NCBI RefSeq assembly: GCF_000185805.1 | Contig: NC_014926.1 | Span: 328,418-392,417 of the forward strand | Source of the DNA: Thermovibrio ammonificans HB-1 | GTDB taxonomy: Bacteria; Aquificota; Aquificia; Desulfurobacteriales; Desulfurobacteriaceae | DNA: 64,000 nucleotides | Reading direction: 5' to 3' | Part shown: piece by piece, positions 28,071-36,325 of the stretch | How positions within the stretch are numbered: the first letter of the stretch is position 1 | Layout: every line of letters begins with the position of its first letter | Position numbers and translations under genes: made by a program | Notes under the pieces: model-generated | The model's database searches: none | Told to the model about the DNA's origin: nothing | The model's input: the letters and a program-made list of their open reading frames with translations, nothing else

Positions 28071-28620
28071 GCTTGAAGGTGAGGGGAAGCTCCCCCTCGC
28101 CTTTTATCTTTAGAATTAGCTTGATTAACCCTCCTCTTGCAACGTTAACCTCTTTCCAGCCGTCTGTAGAGGGTGCCAGTAGGTCGATTGAAGAGACCTT
28201 CCCGCTTATGAATGAATCCTTCCAGGGCGTTGCCGTAAGTGCGTTTATCGGCCTTTCACTCCTTACGAGGAAAAGGGGTTTTTCCTCCTTTTTTAGAATC
28301 CAGAGCTTCACCTGGCAGACTCCCTTGAAGAAGTAGCAGTTCTCGGTGTAGTAGGTTATCTGGGTCACGTTGCCGTCCAGGTCTCTGCGGGCCGTTAGCG
28401 GTCCGTATGCTCCGTTGACCGACTCTAAATCTTTCAACAGCAGGTAAAAGAGGGGAGTTATCGTGTTTGAAGCCTTTGAGGTTTCAACGGCCGCTTTCCC
28501 TCCCCTTTCCACGAAGTTGAAAAACTGGTAGGCCACCGTGAGAACTATACCGGCAAGGGCAACCGCTATCAGGAGCTCAAGGAGCGTAAAGCCACCCTTA
28601 GCGGGCTTCGTAGACCTCAA
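28060..28620 (-). CDS. Prepilin-like protein (GspJ-type pseudopilin)
   Basis: This 186-aa protein has a class III prepilin signal: a short basic leader, then GGFTLLELLIAVALAGI with Glu at +5 of the mature chain. Prepilin peptidase would cut after the glycine. The C-terminal globular part is longer than in major pilins, as in minor pseudopilin J of type II secretion. It overlaps the upstream GspI-like gene by 23 bp, so they are co-translated. No other secretion or pilus gene is adjacent, so the machine served (type II secretion, type IV pilus or competence) is not known. Confidence 0.82.
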   Translation of the reverse strand: MRSTKPAKGGFTLLELLIAVALAGIVLTVAYQFFNFVERGGKAAVETSKASNTITPLFYLLLKDLESVNGAYGPLTARRDLDGNVTQITYYTENCYFFKGVCQVKLWILKKEEKPLFLVRSERPINALTATPWKDSFISGKVSSIDLLAPSTDGWKEVNVARGGLIKLILKIKGEGELPLTFKLRT

Positions 28621-28924
28621 CCAGCTTCCCCCAGTTAGGTGTTCTGGCCTCTACTCTCACAACCCTTATGCCCATAATCTCCTGGAAGTCCTGTTTCAGC
28701 TCTACTGTGCAACCGAGGACCTCTACCTTTTTGTTCTGGCAAGAGCGGTTCAGGTAAACGGCCTCGTTTATGCAGTTGTGGGCGGCAACGGCGGATACTG
28801 CCGTTTTAAACTGCTGGTCTGCCGTTGAAACTGCCGAAGTTGTTAGTAGAATAAAAGCACCGAAGGCCATACCCACTATGGCTGTGGCTATCAGAACCTC
28901 GAGTAGCGTGAAGCCGTACCTCAT
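28598..28924 (-). CDS. Prepilin-like protein (GspI-type minor pseudopilin)
   Basis: This 108-aa protein begins YGFTLLEVLIATAIVGMAFG, a type IV prepilin N-terminus with only three residues before the cleavage site and Glu at position 5. The small C-terminal domain contains two cysteines (CQNKKVEVLGC) that may form a disulfide. Its size matches minor pseudopilin I. The ATG at 28924 lies 30 bp from the divergent pdxJ start. With the next gene it makes an I-J pair as in type II secretion clusters. Confidence 0.82.
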   Translation of the reverse strand: MRYGFTLLEVLIATAIVGMAFGAFILLTTSAVSTADQQFKTAVSAVAAHNCINEAVYLNRSCQNKKVEVLGCTVELKQDFQEIMGIRVVRVEARTPNWGKLVEVYEAR

Positions 28925-28953
28925 GAAACCGATTATAACGCCGGGAGGTAGCA

Positions 28954-29688
28954 GTGGGAAGGAGAATCAGACTCGGAGTTAACATAGACCACGTTGCCAC
29001 CGTAAGGAACGCAAGGAGGACTTTTGAACCCGACCCTGTTCACGCCGCCGTTATTGCCGACCTTGCAGGGGCCGACCAGATAACCCTTCACGTAAGGGAG
29101 GACCGCAGGCACGTTAACGAGAGGGACCTGAAGCTCATAAAGGAGCTCATCCACTCAAGAGTAAACCTTGAGATGGCCGTCACCGAGGAGATGCTTCAGA
29201 TAGCCACTTCGGTTAGGCCCCACCAGGTTACCCTCGTTCCCGAGAGGAGGGAGGAGGTAACCACGGAAGGGGGGCTCGACGTTAAGGGGCAGCTGGAGCG
29301 GGTTCGTGCGGCCGTTGAACGTTTGAAAGGGGCTGGTATAGTTGTAAACCTCTTTATAGACCCGGAAGAGGAGCAGGTAAGGGCTGCCGCCGAGGTGGGA
29401 GCCAATGCGGTTGAGCTTCACACCGGCCGTTACGCCGAGGCCTTTGCGGCCGGTAATGAGGGAGAGGTTCAGGAGGAGCTTGAGAGGCTGAAAAGGGCTG
29501 CCAAGCTTGCCAAGGAGCTCGGCCTCAGGGTTTACGCCGGTCACGGCCTTACCTACAAAAACGTAAAGCCTATAGCGGAAATTCCCGAAATAGAGGAGCT
29601 GAACATCGGCCACTCCATTGTTGCCAACGCCGTTTTACTCGGCCTTAAAGAGGCTGTTGAGAAGATGATAAAGCTCATAAACGGTTAG
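28954..29688 (+). CDS. pdxJ: Pyridoxine 5'-phosphate synthase
   Basis: PdxJ condenses 1-deoxyxylulose 5-phosphate with 3-amino-1-hydroxyacetone phosphate to make vitamin B6 phosphate. The 244-aa barrel shows [68 protein letters not shown] and [12 protein letters not shown], all diagnostic. GTG 28954 has GGGAGG seven bases upstream. acpS follows after two bases, a gene pair common in bacteria. Confidence 0.97.
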   Translation: MGRRIRLGVNIDHVATVRNARRTFEPDPVHAAVIADLAGADQITLHVREDRRHVNERDLKLIKELIHSRVNLEMAVTEEMLQIATSVRPHQVTLVPERREEVTTEGGLDVKGQLERVRAAVERLKGAGIVVNLFIDPEEEQVRAAAEVGANAVELHTGRYAEAFAAGNEGEVQEELERLKRAAKLAKELGLRVYAGHGLTYKNVKPIAEIPEIEELNIGHSIVANAVLLGLKEAVEKMIKLING

Positions 29689-29690
29689 CC

Positions 29691-30056
29691 GTGCTTGTTG
29701 CTATCGGAATAGATATAGTTTCGGTTGCCCGTTTCGAGGGGCTGCTCTCAAGGTACGGAGAGAGGTTGCTGAAGAGGCTCTTTCCCGAAGGGGTTGAGTA
29801 TTGCCTGAAGAAAAGGCCCGGGGAGCTTGCAGGCTGTTTGGCCGCCCGGTTTGCCTTAAAGGAGGCGGCCGTTAAGGCCTACTCCCAGGCGGGGGTTGCC
29901 GTGGGGCTTTCGGCAGTTAGGGTTATCGGCGGAGGTAGGGAAATTAGGCTCTCGGTGGAAGGGGCGCCGGCTCACCTCAGGCCGGTTTTCTCCATATCCC
30001 ACGAGCGGGAGTTCGCAGTAGCGGTTGTTAACCTGGTAGAGCTCCGCCGATGTTGA
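29691..30056 (+). CDS. acpS: Holo-[acyl-carrier-protein] synthase
   Basis: AcpS transfers phosphopantetheine from CoA to the serine of acyl carrier protein, here encoded about 0.6 kb away (30589). The 121-aa sequence has the N-terminal IGIDIVSVARFEGLL with the metal-binding Asp, then AARFALKEAAVKAYSQAG with the Glu-x3-Lys motif. FSISHERE follows near the end. GTG 29691 is two bases after the pdxJ stop. It converges with the hemerythrin gene, overlapping by 29 bp. Confidence 0.95.
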   Translation: MLVAIGIDIVSVARFEGLLSRYGERLLKRLFPEGVEYCLKKRPGELAGCLAARFALKEAAVKAYSQAGVAVGLSAVRVIGGGREIRLSVEGAPAHLRPVFSISHEREFAVAVVNLVELRRC

Positions 30057-30465
30057 AGAGGCTCTTTGCCACCCATTGGGCGGTTACGGTGTCCATGGTG
30101 TTTATGTGCTCTACTATCCAGGGCTTAAAGGTGCTTTCAAAGTAGTTGAGGGCGGCCTTTCTGTCCTTTGTTTTCAGCCAGCGGTTGAACACCTCTTTAA
30201 GCTCCTGCCGGACTCTGTTGTGCTCTCCGTGGTGGCAGTCGAAGGCGAAGAAGTAGGTGAGCTTCATAAGCTCTTCTTCGTAGGAGAAGTGGTTCTCAAC
30301 GTCCTCTATGAACTCTCTGAAGAGCTTCTCAACCTCTGAGTCGTCGGCCTCCCCTCCCAGAGCGCTGTAGAGGCGGTTTAAAATTCCCAGCTCCCTTAGG
30401 TGGACGGCGTTCATCCCCTCGTAGGCGGTAAGAGGAAGGTCTTTCGGCTCTATGAGCGCTCCCAT
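30028..30465 (-). CDS. Bacteriohemerythrin-type protein
   Basis: This 145-aa four-helix protein should bind O2 at a non-haem di-iron site. Ligand motifs are present in order: an N-terminal His (NAVHLRELG), HFSYEEELM with HxxxE, HHGEHNRV with HxxxH, and HINTMDT with HxxxxD. Such proteins store or sense oxygen or protect anaerobic enzymes. An isolated small hemerythrin in a strict anaerobe or microaerophile fits oxygen scavenging. It is a single-domain protein with no sensor partner. The 3' end overlaps acpS on the other strand. Confidence 0.88.
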   Translation of the reverse strand: MGALIEPKDLPLTAYEGMNAVHLRELGILNRLYSALGGEADDSEVEKLFREFIEDVENHFSYEEELMKLTYFFAFDCHHGEHNRVRQELKEVFNRWLKTKDRKAALNYFESTFKPWIVEHINTMDTVTAQWVAKSLFNIGGALPG

Positions 30466-30537
30466 CGGTCACCTCTCAATAACTTTAACTTCAATTTAAA
30501 CTGCTTCCCCTTACCCCTGTAATGAGGGAAATCAAAA

Positions 30538-30562
30538 AAGCCCCCTTAATCAAGGGGGCTTT
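30538..30562 (-). terminator. Rho-independent terminator after acpP
   Basis: On the minus strand AAGCCCCCTTGATTAAGGGGGC is followed by six T residues, 27 bp after the acpP stop. Confidence 0.9.
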
Positions 30563-30588
30563 CGGTGGCTTTAAGGGTATGGGTGAAC

Positions 30589-30822
30589 TTAAAGGTGCTT
30601 CTGTATGTACTCTATTGCGTCTCCTACGGTCTGTATCTTCTCGGCCTCTTCATCGGGAATCTCAATGCCGAACTCCTCTTCCAGTGCCATAACGAGCTCT
30701 ACAGTGTCGAGGGAGTCGGCACCGAGGTCCTCAACGAAAGAAGCCTCGGGTGTAACCTCTTCGGGGTCAACACCGAGTCTATCGGCCACAATCTCTTTAA
30801 CTTTCTGCTCGATGTTTTCCAT
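30589..30822 (-). CDS. acpP: Acyl carrier protein
   Basis: This 77-aa acidic carrier of fatty acid synthesis has the modified serine in [18 protein letters not shown], the standard phosphopantetheine site. The rest ([36 protein letters not shown]) is typical. ATG 30822 follows GGGAGGTAGAGCC. It lies downstream of fabG and is closed by a strong terminator. A TATAAT box in the fabG-acpP gap may give extra transcription. Confidence 0.97.
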   Translation of the reverse strand: MENIEQKVKEIVADRLGVDPEEVTPEASFVEDLGADSLDTVELVMALEEEFGIEIPDEEAEKIQTVGDAIEYIQKHL

Positions 30823-30857
30823 GGCTCTACCTCCCAGGTTATTTAATGGCGCTTCGT

Positions 30858-30863
30858 ATTATA
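30858..30863 (-). promoter_or_regulatory. Candidate -10 box of an acpP promoter
   Basis: TATAAT on the minus strand, 36 bp before the acpP ATG, within the fabG-acpP gap. The -35 position (GTGGAC) is weak. An internal promoter would explain the higher need for ACP than for FabG. Confidence 0.4.
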
Positions 30864-30872
30864 AGCTAACCC

Positions 30873-31601
30873 TTAGAAAAGTCCACCGTTTACGTGGAGA
30901 GTGGTTCCCGTTATGTATGAGGCCATGTCCGAAGCCAAGAAGAGGCAGGCGTCTGCAACCTCCCTGGGCTCCCCTTCCCTTCTAAGGGGAATGGACTTCA
31001 GCAGCTCCGCCTTTATCTTCTCCGGAATCGCCTTTGTCATGTCGGTTGTTATGTAGCCAGGGGCCACCGCGTTTACCCTTATTCCCCTGCCTCCCAGCTC
31101 TTTTGCCAGCGACTTCGTAAAGCCTATAAGGGCCGACTTCGTGGCCGAGTAGTTTACCTGCCCCACGTTTCCTGTAAAGCCCACAACCGATGAGATGTTT
31201 ATTATCACCCCTTTACGCTTTTTCACCATAGAGGGGACAACCGCCCTTGTAACGTTGTAAACGCCGGTGAGGTTTGTGTTTATAACGGCATCCCAGTCTT
31301 CGTCTTTCATCCTTATGAAGAGGGAGTCGCGGGTTATGCCTGCGTTGTTTACGAGGACGTCTATCTGCCCCTCCTTCTCGAGGATGTCGAAGATAACTTC
31401 TTTAACCTCTTCCCTGTTGAAAACGTCCATCTTAACGCCTACGGCCCCGATTTCCCGGGCTACCGCCTCGGCCCTTTCTTGGTTTGTTCCGGTTATGTAC
31501 ACCTTGGCTCCAACCTCTACGAAGCGCTCGGCGATTGCCCTTCCTATCCCTCTTGTTCCTCCGGTAACCAGGACAACTGCCCCTTTAAGCTCTTCGAACA
31601 T
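30873..31601 (-). CDS. fabG: 3-oxoacyl-[acyl-carrier-protein] reductase
   Basis: FabG reduces 3-oxoacyl-ACP with NADPH in each round of fatty acid elongation. The 242-aa short-chain dehydrogenase has the Rossmann motif VTGGTRGIGRAIAERF, NNAGITRD, the catalytic Ser in INISSVVGFTGN and the YSATK Tyr-Lys pair, then VNAVAPGYITTDMT. The C-terminus ITGTTLHVNGGLF is standard. It is upstream of acpP on the same strand, 50 bp away. Confidence 0.96.
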   Translation of the reverse strand: MFEELKGAVVLVTGGTRGIGRAIAERFVEVGAKVYITGTNQERAEAVAREIGAVGVKMDVFNREEVKEVIFDILEKEGQIDVLVNNAGITRDSLFIRMKDEDWDAVINTNLTGVYNVTRAVVPSMVKKRKGVIINISSVVGFTGNVGQVNYSATKSALIGFTKSLAKELGGRGIRVNAVAPGYITTDMTKAIPEKIKAELLKSIPLRREGEPREVADACLFLASDMASYITGTTLHVNGGLF

Positions 31602-31628
31602 CGGCTCCTCCTTTTTGATTTAATTATC

Positions 31629-32108
31629 TCACTTGGCTGCGTCAAGGCCAAAGCTGCCCATAACCGAAAAGAGGGAGACCAGCACAACCGCCCTCAGGAA
31701 CCACTCTTTGGAGTCCACTATCGCCGGGTAGACGCCGAGTATGAGCAGCGCCAGTGCCGATACGGTAAACGAAACGGCCAGAATCGTTATGAGCCGCAGG
31801 GGAACGAACCCTCCTACGTTTTGAACCTTCCAGTTCCCGATTTTCCCGTACTTAATTACGAAGTAAAGGCCCACCACTATCAGCACTACGAGCAGTAGTG
31901 CGTGGAGGTTGCTCATCTTTTGGGAGAGCTCCCACACGTCGGAGTTGGCCGCAAACGGAAAGGCCATGAGGGTGGCTCCCGCTATCTCCTGGATGAAGTC
32001 GCTGAACTTGAACCCTTCCTGCAGCTTGAACCGGCTGTTTATCTCTTTAAGCTGCTCTTCTATGTTGTGGAGTTCTCGCTCTATCTCCTCTATTTTCTTC
32101 TCTTCCAA
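31629..32108 (-). CDS. DUF2391-like integral membrane protein
   Basis: This 159-aa protein has an N-terminal coiled-coil (EEIERELHNIEEQLKEINS), then four membrane helices. The stretch IQEIAGATLMAFPFAANSDVW resembles the DUF2391 family as I remember it. No function is known. It ends 27 bp upstream of fabG on the same strand, so co-transcription is possible. Its start is 27 bp from the divergent DsbC-like gene. Confidence 0.6.
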   Translation of the reverse strand: MEEKKIEEIERELHNIEEQLKEINSRFKLQEGFKFSDFIQEIAGATLMAFPFAANSDVWELSQKMSNLHALLLVVLIVVGLYFVIKYGKIGNWKVQNVGGFVPLRLITILAVSFTVSALALLILGVYPAIVDSKEWFLRAVVLVSLFSVMGSFGLDAAK

Positions 32109-32135
32109 GGGTGCTCCGTTTGTTAGAATTCTGCT

Positions 32136-32816
32136 ATGTTTCGGGCGATAGCAATTTTATTCCCTCTGTTTCTCTTTTCCACAGTTTTGGCCTCTGAGTG
32201 TCCGTCCCTCTATAGGGTACAGGCGGTTTTAGCTTCTTCCGGTTACCCCTTTATAGTTAAGGGGGTTGAACCGGTTAACGGAACTTCCCTGTGTAGGGTC
32301 TTTACAGTTTCGGGAGAGGAGCTCCTGGTAACTTCCAACTTGAGGTTCGTTGTTGAGGGGAAGCTCAAGCCTCTAAAACCGCTAAGGCTCTCGGAGAGGG
32401 AGCTGGAAATCTTGAGGTCTGAGATTCTCTTCTCTGTTGGGAAGGGGCCCGAGCTTCTCCTCCTTACAAACCCCTTGTGTAGCGCGTGTCGCAGCCACAG
32501 GGCACTGCTGGATGAGCTTGCCGCCCGTTTCAGGGTTGAGTTTGTTCCGGTAGGGTTTGAGGGAAGGGAGTTTGAGGCTGCGGTTTCCGCCTACTGTTTG
32601 GGGCTTAAGCCTTCCCAGTTCTTCCGGTTTAACGGTCCGTTTAAGGTGTGTAACCTCGGGAAGCTGAAGGTTTGGAGCGTTCAGGCAGTTTTGAAGCGCC
32701 ACGGGCTCTTCGGGACTCCGGTGGCCGTTGACTCTGCCGGCAGGGTCTACGTAGGTGCCGACGAGATAGCAGGGCTTGTTAAAGGAAGAGCTTCTTTACC
32801 TTCTCAATCTCCATAG
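32136..32816 (+). CDS. DsbC/DsbG-like periplasmic thiol:disulfide protein
   Basis: This 226-aa exported protein has a clear signal peptide (MFRAIAILFPLFLFSTVLA). A thioredoxin-fold domain carries the active-site CSAC in LLTNPLCSACRSHRALLDEL, the cis-Pro in LFGTPVAVDS, and a further Cys pair (SAYCLG; FKVCNL). The N-terminal 80 residues look like a DsbC-type dimerisation domain but are weakly conserved. Such proteins shuffle or reduce disulfides and can keep CXXCH apocytochromes reduced, which matters for a cell with many multihaem cytochromes. The 3' end overlaps the GGDEF/EAL gene by 38 bp. Confidence 0.75.
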   Translation: MFRAIAILFPLFLFSTVLASECPSLYRVQAVLASSGYPFIVKGVEPVNGTSLCRVFTVSGEELLVTSNLRFVVEGKLKPLKPLRLSERELEILRSEILFSVGKGPELLLLTNPLCSACRSHRALLDELAARFRVEFVPVGFEGREFEAAVSAYCLGLKPSQFFRFNGPFKVCNLGKLKVWSVQAVLKRHGLFGTPVAVDSAGRVYVGADEIAGLVKGRASLPSQSP

Positions 32817-35172
32817 GTTTACCTATGAAGTTCCCCTGGGAGTAGTCAACTTTGAGCTCCTTTACTTTCCTTAGTAGCTCCTCTGAGGAGACGAACTCAG
32901 CAACGGTTTTCACTTTTAGTTCCTGGGCAAGTGAGACTATAGCCTCGCACAGGACTTGAGCTTCTTTGTCTTTGAGGAGCCTGCTTATTATGGAGCCGTC
33001 TATTTTCAGGTAGTCGACCTGAAGCTCTATGAGGTGTTTCAGGTTGGAAAAGCCCGCCCCGAAGTCGTCTACCGCTATGGAGCAGCCGAGCTTTTTCACC
33101 TTTTTTATGAACTCCCTTACCTGTTGGTAGCTCTCTATGCTGTAGCTCTCGAGTATTTCAAAGGTTACCCTGTGGGGGTTGGGAAACCGGCTCAGGGTTT
33201 CGGTTATGGTGGCTTTCGTCTCCTTAGAGGTGATGTCGGGGTAGCCCAAGTTTATGCTTACCCCGAAGGGTAGCTCTCTGAAGTCTGCAAGGGCTCTGGT
33301 TATCACCTGCCGGCTCAGCTCGTGGTAGAGCTTCGCCCTCACCGCTATCGGGAGGAACTCGTTTGGCCTTAAAATTTCTCCGTTTTTCGTTTTTATTCTG
33401 ACGAGGGCCTCGAACCTCTCGACTCTGTCGGTTGAGTTGTTGAGTATGGGCTGGTAAAGGAGCAGTATCCGGTTCTCCTTGAGGGCCGACTGAAGCTCTT
33501 TCAGTAGTTCCAGGTTGCGGCGATAGGTCTGTTTGGGAAGCTCCGACTCTTTCAGGATGACAACTTTCCTGTTCTGCTCCCTCGCCTCGTTCAGCGCCAC
33601 TTCCGCGTGGTTTATGAGCTTTTCGCTCCCCTCCCTGCCTATGCAGACTCCGGCTGTTAGGGATACCGATACCTCAAGGCCGTTACAGTGGAAGGGTTTC
33701 GCCTCTATTGAACCGAGCGCTTCCCTCAGCCGCTTTTCAGAGAACTCCTCCCCTTCCAGCATCAGGGCGAAGTCGTCGGAGTAGAGCCGGTAAACCCTGC
33801 CCGGGAAGAGGGAGCTTAGCCTGTAGGCCAGCTCTTTCAGTATTTCGTCTCCGCACTTTTCACCGTATATCTCGTTTATGAAGCGGAAGTTTGTAACGTC
33901 TATCAGGCATATTACCGGTTTCCGGAGCTTTTTAACCTCCTCTACCAGCTTCTCCCTGTTGGGAAGGTTGGTAAGGGTGTCGTAGTAGAGGAGCTTTTTC
34001 AGCCTGTTCTGGGTTCTCCTTAACTCCCTTACCGTTTCGTTCACCCTGTTAACGGCAAAGTTCAGGGCCTTTGCAACCTCTCCCGTTTCATCGGGAACCA
34101 CTATCTTTGCCTGAACCTTGAAGTTCCCCTTGGAGACCTGGTTGGCAACCCTCGTAAGCTCGTCGAGCGACGCTGTTGTGAGCCTGTAGATTTTGGCGAT
34201 GAATAGCAAGGCCACTCCGGAAAGCGTTGCAGAAACCAGAACCGTAAGGGTAAGCTCTGCAACCGCCCCGTTCCTCACCCGGATTAGGAACTTCTCCAGC
34301 TTCAGCGACAGGAAGTCGTAGAAGAGGAAGGTTCTGTTTACCGTTTGGGTCGCCTCGTTGAAGTAGGTCAGCGGGTTTATGCGCCCCTCCTCCCCCGTGA
34401 GGAAGAGGGTTTTAACTATGGCCGCAAGCCTTTGGATGCTCTGTCTGGTTGACTGAAGCTCCTCTTGAACCCCCTTTAGGGAGGCGTTTTTTAATGTCCA
34501 AACGATTAGGTTCTCGTAGCTGTTAAGGGATGAGTAGAGGTCTACAATTCTGCCCCTCTCCTCGGGGGTAATCTCCCCTTTTGCCAGGTAGCCGCTGCCG
34601 AGGCCCCTCAGCTGGCCCTCTATCTCTACAAGGTTGGGAAGCTCAAGGAGCGTGGCGTCTGCCAGTATCCTCACCTTAACGTTGGGGTCGGTCACTATCC
34701 CGTGTTTTATCGCCTCGCTCCTGAGCAGCTTTATGAACCTCTCTATGAGGTCGGTATGGAGCCTGAAGGCTTCGTCGGGCCTCAGCTTGAGAACTACCGG
34801 GAGCTTAAGCTCCCGGTACTCCTTGTTAAAAGATTCCAGCCGCCTCTTTATCTCTTCGTCTTCACACTTTTCGATACACTCTTCAAAGTAGCCGTTCATC
34901 TCCTCTTCCAGCTTCAGGAGCTCCTCTTTCACCTTGGGGTCGGAAAAGCCGTTCATGTAGATGTACAGGAGCCCCCTGTGGCGCTGGAGGAGGAATATCA
35001 GGTTGGTGTAGCGTTTGGCGTGCTCTATCCCCTTTATCTCGTTGTTGAGCTTGGTTACCTTGTTAACGCCAGTGAGAATTGCGTAGCCGGTGAGCAGCTG
35101 AAAGGGCACAGCGAATATTAGAACAAGCAGAATCAGCCGCTTTTTAAGGGATATCCTCTTAAGTATCTCCAC
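32779..35172 (-). CDS. Membrane-bound GGDEF/EAL cyclic-di-GMP protein
   Basis: This 797-aa sensor has a TM helix near residues 12-32, a helical periplasmic domain, a second helix near 300-325, HAMP, then GGDEF and EAL domains. The GGDEF active-site loop is degenerate: RLYSDDFALML instead of GGDEF, so cyclase activity is unlikely. The EAL domain keeps FEALVRI, the Asn in SINLGYPD, FEILES, DDFGAGFSNL and DYLKIDGS, the metal and catalytic residues, so phosphodiesterase activity is likely. It would lower c-di-GMP and favour motility. It sits 29 bp downstream of a beta-CA-like gene. Confidence 0.9.
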   Translation of the reverse strand: MEILKRISLKKRLILLVLIFAVPFQLLTGYAILTGVNKVTKLNNEIKGIEHAKRYTNLIFLLQRHRGLLYIYMNGFSDPKVKEELLKLEEEMNGYFEECIEKCEDEEIKRRLESFNKEYRELKLPVVLKLRPDEAFRLHTDLIERFIKLLRSEAIKHGIVTDPNVKVRILADATLLELPNLVEIEGQLRGLGSGYLAKGEITPEERGRIVDLYSSLNSYENLIVWTLKNASLKGVQEELQSTRQSIQRLAAIVKTLFLTGEEGRINPLTYFNEATQTVNRTFLFYDFLSLKLEKFLIRVRNGAVAELTLTVLVSATLSGVALLFIAKIYRLTTASLDELTRVANQVSKGNFKVQAKIVVPDETGEVAKALNFAVNRVNETVRELRRTQNRLKKLLYYDTLTNLPNREKLVEEVKKLRKPVICLIDVTNFRFINEIYGEKCGDEILKELAYRLSSLFPGRVYRLYSDDFALMLEGEEFSEKRLREALGSIEAKPFHCNGLEVSVSLTAGVCIGREGSEKLINHAEVALNEAREQNRKVVILKESELPKQTYRRNLELLKELQSALKENRILLLYQPILNNSTDRVERFEALVRIKTKNGEILRPNEFLPIAVRAKLYHELSRQVITRALADFRELPFGVSINLGYPDITSKETKATITETLSRFPNPHRVTFEILESYSIESYQQVREFIKKVKKLGCSIAVDDFGAGFSNLKHLIELQVDYLKIDGSIISRLLKDKEAQVLCEAIVSLAQELKVKTVAEFVSSEELLRKVKELKVDYSQGNFIGKPMEIEKVKKLFL

Positions 35173-35201
35173 CCACTCTCCCTATTGCGGTGGCCCTCCC
35201 G

Positions 35202-35843
35202 TTAGAACTGGACGAGAATCCTCCTTACTTTTTGCTTCCTTACCGATTCGGGAATCTCGCTCAGGGCGTCGCTTGTCCGTATCTCGTCCGGGTCTTTAAT
35301 CCCATTAAAGTTTATCAGGTAGAAGCCTACAGAGTCGCCGTATATTAGCTCCTCGTCTAAAATAAGGCCGCAGACGGCAAGCTCCCCCTTCTCCACCAGA
35401 ACGCCGATTTCCGGCGTAGAGAGGAGCTTCTCTATCTGGCTGTCTATGTTCACCTCCATTAGGGCCGCGTTAAACTGTTTCCTGTTTTCGCCGTAGAGCG
35501 AGAGCAGAATCTCTGCGTTCTCTTCGTAGCTTTTTTTCAGCAGCTTAAACTCAAACTCGGCGGCCTGGAGGTTGAGCTTGATAAAAGGCTCAAGCTCCAG
35601 GCCGCTGCTCCCCACTATTGCAACCAGTGAAACTTTGAGCTCTCTGACGGCGTAGTAAACGGAGGCGAGGTTCGGGAAAATCTGGGCCGCTGCGTTTGCC
35701 ACTATGAAGCTCTCGGGGAAGAGGGAGGCAACCCTCCAGACAACCGGCGTTGCGCAAACTATACAGGAATCGTAGTTGTTGCTCCTTTTAGAGGGAGCAC
35801 ACTCCTTAACGAGCAGCTTCTCTATGACTTTTGCCGGGGTCAT
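35202..35843 (-). CDS. Beta-carbonic-anhydrase-like protein lacking the zinc site
   Basis: This 213-aa protein follows the fold pattern of beta carbonic anhydrases: SCIVCATPVV where CxDSR is expected, FIVANAAAQIFPN in place of the RNAGN loop, a helix ASVYYAVRELKVSLVAIVG, then SSGLELE where GHxxCG should be. The Asp-Arg dyad and the His and second Cys zinc ligands are absent, so it cannot be a normal carbonic anhydrase. A C-terminal part with VCGLILDE is kept. It overlaps the phosphoesterase gene by four bases in the topA operon. Its function is unknown, perhaps small-molecule binding. Confidence 0.55.
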   Translation of the reverse strand: MTPAKVIEKLLVKECAPSKRSNNYDSCIVCATPVVWRVASLFPESFIVANAAAQIFPNLASVYYAVRELKVSLVAIVGSSGLELEPFIKLNLQAAEFEFKLLKKSYEENAEILLSLYGENRKQFNAALMEVNIDSQIEKLLSTPEIGVLVEKGELAVCGLILDEELIYGDSVGFYLINFNGIKDPDEIRTSDALSEIPESVRKQKVRRILVQF

Positions 35844-36325
35844 TTGAGCTCTCTCACCTCAACGGAAAGGTCGCGGGTATCAAGTATAACAAAGGTCTTC
35901 TTCCCCGTTAGGTAGCCGCACAGCTCTCCGGGGTTTATAACCTTACACCCGTTTATCTCCTCTACCCGGAGCTGGTGGGTGTGGCCGTATAAAAGGGCGT
36001 CGAACTCCCCGGACTTTGCCAGCGCCTCAACGAACAGGGGCTCGTGCATAACGGCAACCTTTAGGCCGTTTAACTCCTTCAGAACCGGCGGCTTCTCTAT
36101 GAGCCCTCCGGAAACCTTTAACAGCCCTGCCACTTCCCCGTCGTTGTTGCCGAAAACGGCCGTGAAGTCACACTTGAGCTTCTGGAGCATCAGCTTAACC
36201 GTAAAGGGCGAAACAAAGTCGCCGCAGTGGATAACAAGCTCAACTTCCGAGTTGTTCACCTCCTCTATGAACTGCTCCACCGCTTTAAGGTTGTCGTGGC
36301 TGTCTGACACAACCGCAACCTTCAA
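35840..36325 (-). CDS. YfcE/MJ0936-family metallophosphoesterase
   Basis: This 161-aa calcineurin-like phosphodiesterase contains all metal motifs: VVSDSHDNL (DxH), VIHCGDFVS (GD), FGNNDGE (GNxD), VMHEP and LYGHTHQ (GHxH). Family members hydrolyse phosphodiesters such as bis-pNPP in vitro; natural substrates are uncertain. The start ATG 36325 overlaps the topA stop by four bases, and the stop overlaps the next gene by four, so three genes are translated as a coupled set. Confidence 0.9.
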   Translation of the reverse strand: MKVAVVSDSHDNLKAVEQFIEEVNNSEVELVIHCGDFVSPFTVKLMLQKLKCDFTAVFGNNDGEVAGLLKVSGGLIEKPPVLKELNGLKVAVMHEPLFVEALAKSGEFDALLYGHTHQLRVEEINGCKVINPGELCGYLTGKKTFVILDTRDLSVEVRELK

